Source: an uncultured Clostridia bacterium (GTDB taxonomy: Bacteria > Bacillota > Clostridia > Oscillospirales > Acutalibacteraceae). From it: a DNA stretch of 8,802 bases. Both the position numbers and the translations under genes were made by a program. The DNA lies in the NCBI GenBank assembly GCA_946497265.1, contig CAMMKL010000080.1:1-8802 (forward strand), read 5' to 3'. Below the pieces are notes generated by a model. That model made no database searches, was not told the origin of the DNA, and saw only the letters and a list, made by a program, of their open reading frames with translations. Positions 6,953-8,802 of this stretch are shown here, in pieces. Each line of letters starts with the position of its first letter. Within the stretch, counting starts at the first letter, position 1.

Positions 6953-7453
6953 ATGAAATATACCCTTTCCGTATTGGTAGAGAATCATCCGGGCGTCCTT
7001 TCCAAAGTTTCCGGCCTGTTTTCCCGCCGAGGATTTAACATCGACAGCCTTGCCGTCGGCGTTGCGGAAGACCCTACCATTTCCCGCATGACAATTGTCG
7101 TCAACGGGGACGAATACGTCGTGGAGCAGGTGGAAAAACAGCTTAACAAGGTGATCCCGGTTATCAAGGTCAAAACCTTACACAACGGCGATTTTATCAG
7201 CCGCGAGCTTTCCCTTATCAAAGTAAGCTGCAAAGCCTCGCAGCGGCCTGACGTTATGAAGATTGCGGAATTGATGCAGGCACGCATCATTGACGTATCC
7301 ACCACTTGTATGACGTTGGAATTTTCGGATACCAGCGAACGGACAGAAACGCTTATTAGTCTGCTGCATCCGTATGGAATTCGCGAAATTGTACGTACCG
7401 GTACGGTCGCCATTGAAAAAGGGGCTTCTACCGCGCGAAAAATTTCCATTTAA
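6953..7453 (+). CDS. ilvN: Acetolactate synthase small (regulatory) subunit, ACT domain
   Basis: This 166-residue subunit binds the IlvB catalytic subunit, raises its activity and transmits feedback inhibition by valine. The N-terminal ACT domain (about 2-75) contains ENHPGVLSKVSGLFSRRGFN, with Asn11, Gly14 and Asn29 at the positions that bind valine or affect feedback in E. coli IlvH. The C-terminal domain (about 80-160) matches the family's second domain (LSLIKVSC, then VRTGTVAIEKG). Length is typical. The start ATG is 14 bases after the ilvB stop; its AAAGGAGG (6937-6944) overlaps that stop codon. The valine-site residues suggest intact feedback control, which has not been shown. ilvH is an equally valid symbol. 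Confidence 0.94.
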   Translation: MKYTLSVLVENHPGVLSKVSGLFSRRGFNIDSLAVGVAEDPTISRMTIVVNGDEYVVEQVEKQLNKVIPVIKVKTLHNGDFISRELSLIKVSCKASQRPDVMKIAELMQARIIDVSTTCMTLEFSDTSERTETLISLLHPYGIREIVRTGTVAIEKGASTARKISI

Positions 7454-7466
7454 GGTATTCTAATTA

Positions 7467-7515
7467 GCGTCGGTTTCCGGCGCCAATCAGTATAAATTAT
7501 GCCGTATGATACGGC
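7467..7515 (+). other. Two small hairpins in the ilvN-ilvC gap
   Basis: The first hairpin, 7467-7483, pairs GCGTCGG with CCGGCGC (one wobble) around TTT. The second is the palindrome GCCGTATGATACGGC at 7501-7515, directly against the ilvC ribosome-binding site TAGGAGG (7516-7522). Neither is followed by a T-tract, so they are not intrinsic terminators. They could mark an mRNA processing or stability element, or a protein-binding site; both ideas are inference. Confidence 0.45.
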
Positions 7516-7530
7516 TAGGAGGTTATAGCA

Positions 7531-8535
7531 ATGCCAAAGATTTATTACCAATCCGACTGTGACATTAATGTATTAAAGGGAAAAACCGTGGCCATTATCG
7601 GCTACGGCAGCCAGGGCCATGCCCATGCCCTGAACCTGCATGACAGCGGCGTGAACGTGATTGTTGGCCTGTACGAAGGCAGCAAGAGCGCGGAAAGAGC
7701 CCAAAAAGCCGGCTTGACGGTTATGAACGTGGCCGACGCCACCAAGGCCGCCGATATTATTATGATCCTAATCCCTGACGAACGTCAGGCTGATATGTAC
7801 AAAAAGGATATCGAGCCCAACCTTACCGAGGGCAAGGCCATTGCGTTTGCCCATGGCTTTAACATCCACTTCCAGCAGATCGTTCCTCCCAAGAACGTGG
7901 ACGTCTTCATGATCGCGCCGAAAGGCCCCGGCCACACGGTACGCAGCGAGTATTTGGAAGGCAAGGGCGTGCCCTGCCTGGTTGCTGTGGAACAGGACGC
8001 TACCGGCCACTGCCTGGATATCGCGTTGGCTTACGGCGCGGGCATCGGCGGCGCGCGGGCGGCTATCATGGAAACCACCTTTAAGATCGAGACCGAAACC
8101 GACCTCTTTGGCGAGCAGGCCGTTCTCTGCGGCGGTGTTACCGCTCTGATGAAAGCCGGATTTGAAACTCTGGTGGAAGCCGGATATGCGCCGGAGAACG
8201 CCTATTTTGAATGCATCCACGAAATGAAGCTGATCGTCGACCTGATCTATACCGGCGGCTTTAAGATGATGCGCTATTCCATCTCCGATACCGCAGAATT
8301 TGGTGATTATGAGATTGGAAAACGCATTATCACAGAGGATACCAAGAAAGAGATGAAAAAAGGTCTGGAGGAAATCCAGGACGGCACCTTTGCCACCAAG
8401 TGGATTGCGGAAAACAAGAACGGCCGCGCGCATTTCAACGCCTGCCGCCGCAACGCCGCCGCCCACGAGCTGGAGCAGGTTGGCGCCGAGCTGCGCAAGA
8501 TGTATGCTTGGAACGACGACAAATACGCCGACTAA
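7531..8535 (+). CDS. ilvC: Ketol-acid reductoisomerase, class I
   Basis: This enzyme converts 2-acetolactate or 2-aceto-2-hydroxybutyrate, the products of the upstream synthase, by alkyl migration and NAD(P)H-dependent reduction. The 334 residues match the short class I form. The N-terminal Rossmann domain has GYGSQGH at 24-30 and the coenzyme loop GLYEGSKS at 46-53. His108 (in FAHGFN) and Lys131 (in APKGPGH) fit the conserved active site. The C-terminal helical domain provides the metal ligands Asp191, Glu195, Glu227 and Glu231, plus the substrate-binding serine region RYSISDTAE (248-256). The coenzyme loop has Tyr48 where many NADPH enzymes have Arg, but keeps both Ser residues, so coenzyme choice is uncertain. 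The start follows TAGGAGG by eight bases. It is the last gene of the operon. Confidence 0.96.
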   Translation: MPKIYYQSDCDINVLKGKTVAIIGYGSQGHAHALNLHDSGVNVIVGLYEGSKSAERAQKAGLTVMNVADATKAADIIMILIPDERQADMYKKDIEPNLTEGKAIAFAHGFNIHFQQIVPPKNVDVFMIAPKGPGHTVRSEYLEGKGVPCLVAVEQDATGHCLDIALAYGAGIGGARAAIMETTFKIETETDLFGEQAVLCGGVTALMKAGFETLVEAGYAPENAYFECIHEMKLIVDLIYTGGFKMMRYSISDTAEFGDYEIGKRIITEDTKKEMKKGLEEIQDGTFATKWIAENKNGRAHFNACRRNAAAHELEQVGAELRKMYAWNDDKYAD

Positions 8536-8559
8536 TCTTTTTTACCGTTCCGTCATCAA

Positions 8560-8592
8560 CAGCCGCGGGAAGAAATTCCCGCGGCTGTTTTT
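8560..8592 (+). terminator. Intrinsic terminator of the ilv operon
   Basis: Arms 8560-8571 and 8576-8587 form a perfect, GC-rich 12-base-pair stem closed by the tetraloop GAAA. TTTTT follows at 8588-8592. It lies 24 bases after the ilvC stop codon and before a new promoter, so it ends the operon. Confidence 0.95.
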
Positions 8593-8594
8593 GG

Positions 8595-8623
8595 TTGCAA
8601 ATTCCGAGTAAATCACTTATAAT
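8595..8623 (+). promoter_or_regulatory. Sigma-A promoter of the PP-loop gene
   Basis: TTGCAA at 8595-8600 and TATAAT at 8618-8623 are separated by 17 bases. This should start transcription near 8630, giving a leader of about 100 bases before the TTG start at 8732. It begins three bases after the ilv terminator T-run, so the two units are packed tightly but separately controlled. Confidence 0.78.
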
Positions 8624-8639
8624 AAAGGCACTGCTTTCT

Positions 8640-8735
8640 ATGAATTTAACAGAAACAAAGGGTACATACACGCAAGTTAGACGCTGGAAGCCGCAGTCTA
8701 CCCGGCAAGACAATAAAAGGAGGAAACCCCATTGA
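8640..8735 (+). CDS. Possible 31-codon leader ORF overlapping the next start codon
   Basis: ATG at 8640 opens a frame of 31 codons that ends in TGA at 8733-8735. The stop overlaps the TTG start of the next gene (bases TTGA). The peptide is basic, with RRWKPQ and NKRRK; the latter comes from reading through the next gene's Shine-Dalgarno sequence. There is no good ribosome-binding site for it, since the AAAGG at 8624-8628 lies at or before the expected transcription start. It may be a chance frame, or a translated leader that couples to the gene below. Confidence 0.2.
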   Translation: MNLTETKGTYTQVRRWKPQSTRQDNKRRKPH

Positions 8736-8802
8736 AAAAGAAAGTATTGCTCGGCATGAGCGGCGGACTGGACAGTTCCGTTTCCGCCCTGCTTCTTTTA
8801 CA
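8732..8802 (+). CDS. mnmA: PP-loop ATPase, probably tRNA 2-thiouridylase MnmA (3' end outside window)
   Basis: Only the first 23 codons are inside the window. They read MKKKVLLGMSGGLDSSVSAL and onward (TTG read as Met), which is a beta strand followed by the PP-loop SGGxDSS of the N-type ATP pyrophosphatases. GMSGGxDSSV right at the N-terminus is most typical of MnmA (TrmU), which adenylates and thiolates U34 of Lys, Glu and Gln tRNAs. Other PP-loop enzymes (QueC, LarE, ThiI-like) are less likely by motif but cannot be excluded. The TTG start is chosen because AAGGAGG (8717-8723) lies eight bases upstream; the next ATG is codon 9 and would remove the PP-loop strand. Confidence 0.75.
   Translation, partial: MKKKVLLGMSGGLDSSVSALLLL

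Noticed and set aside
1..8802. CRISPR arrays, tRNA or rRNA genes, transposases, attachment sites
   Set aside because: Scanning by eye found no regularly spaced repeats, cloverleaf-like sequence, transposase motifs or terminal inverted repeats. The only long repeat is the lipoprotein duplication.

Overview
The window looks like chromosomal DNA from a Gram-positive, Clostridia-like bacterium of intermediate GC. I infer this from strong AGGAGG ribosome-binding sites, near-consensus sigma-A promoters (two with exact TATAAT boxes 17 bases from TTGAC-type -35 boxes), a CadC-type metal sensor close to the Firmicutes pattern, a lipobox lipoprotein pair and one TTG start codon. No species can be named from the sequence alone.

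Region 1 (1-2384) is a more AT-rich accessory segment. It holds the 3' part of a plus-strand gene of unknown function that may carry SH3-like repeats. A hairpin follows, and then two tandem minus-strand lipoprotein paralogues read toward it. The paralogues are identical over their 5' 250 codon bases or so and clearly divergent in the 3' half, so the pair looks recently duplicated or converted. Upstream of them lie a possible gene remnant and about 300 bases in which no gene can be supported.

Region 2 (2385-5027) is a self-contained heavy-metal resistance operon. A TTGACA-N17-TATAAT promoter and an ArsR/SmtB-type palindromic operator precede a CadC-like repressor that keeps both metal sites. 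One base after the repressor comes a CadA/ZntA-type P1B-2 ATPase, followed by an intrinsic terminator. The expected behaviour is autorepression relieved by Cd/Pb/Zn, with efflux by the pump.

Region 3 (5243-8592) is a branched-chain amino acid operon: acetolactate synthase large subunit (ilvB), its ACT-domain regulatory subunit (ilvN/ilvH) and ketol-acid reductoisomerase (ilvC), ending in a strong terminator. IlvB and the small subunit form the first enzyme of the pathway and IlvC does the next step. The promoter lies so close to ilvB that there is no room for a T-box or attenuator.

Region 4 (8595-8802) has a new promoter, a leader of about 100 bases containing a short ORF that overlaps the next start codon, and the first 23 codons of a PP-loop ATPase, most likely the tRNA 2-thiouridylase MnmA. 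I found no clearly new system. The most unusual items are the mosaic lipoprotein pair, the naturally herbicide-resistance-like residue in IlvB, and the small overlapping leader ORF.
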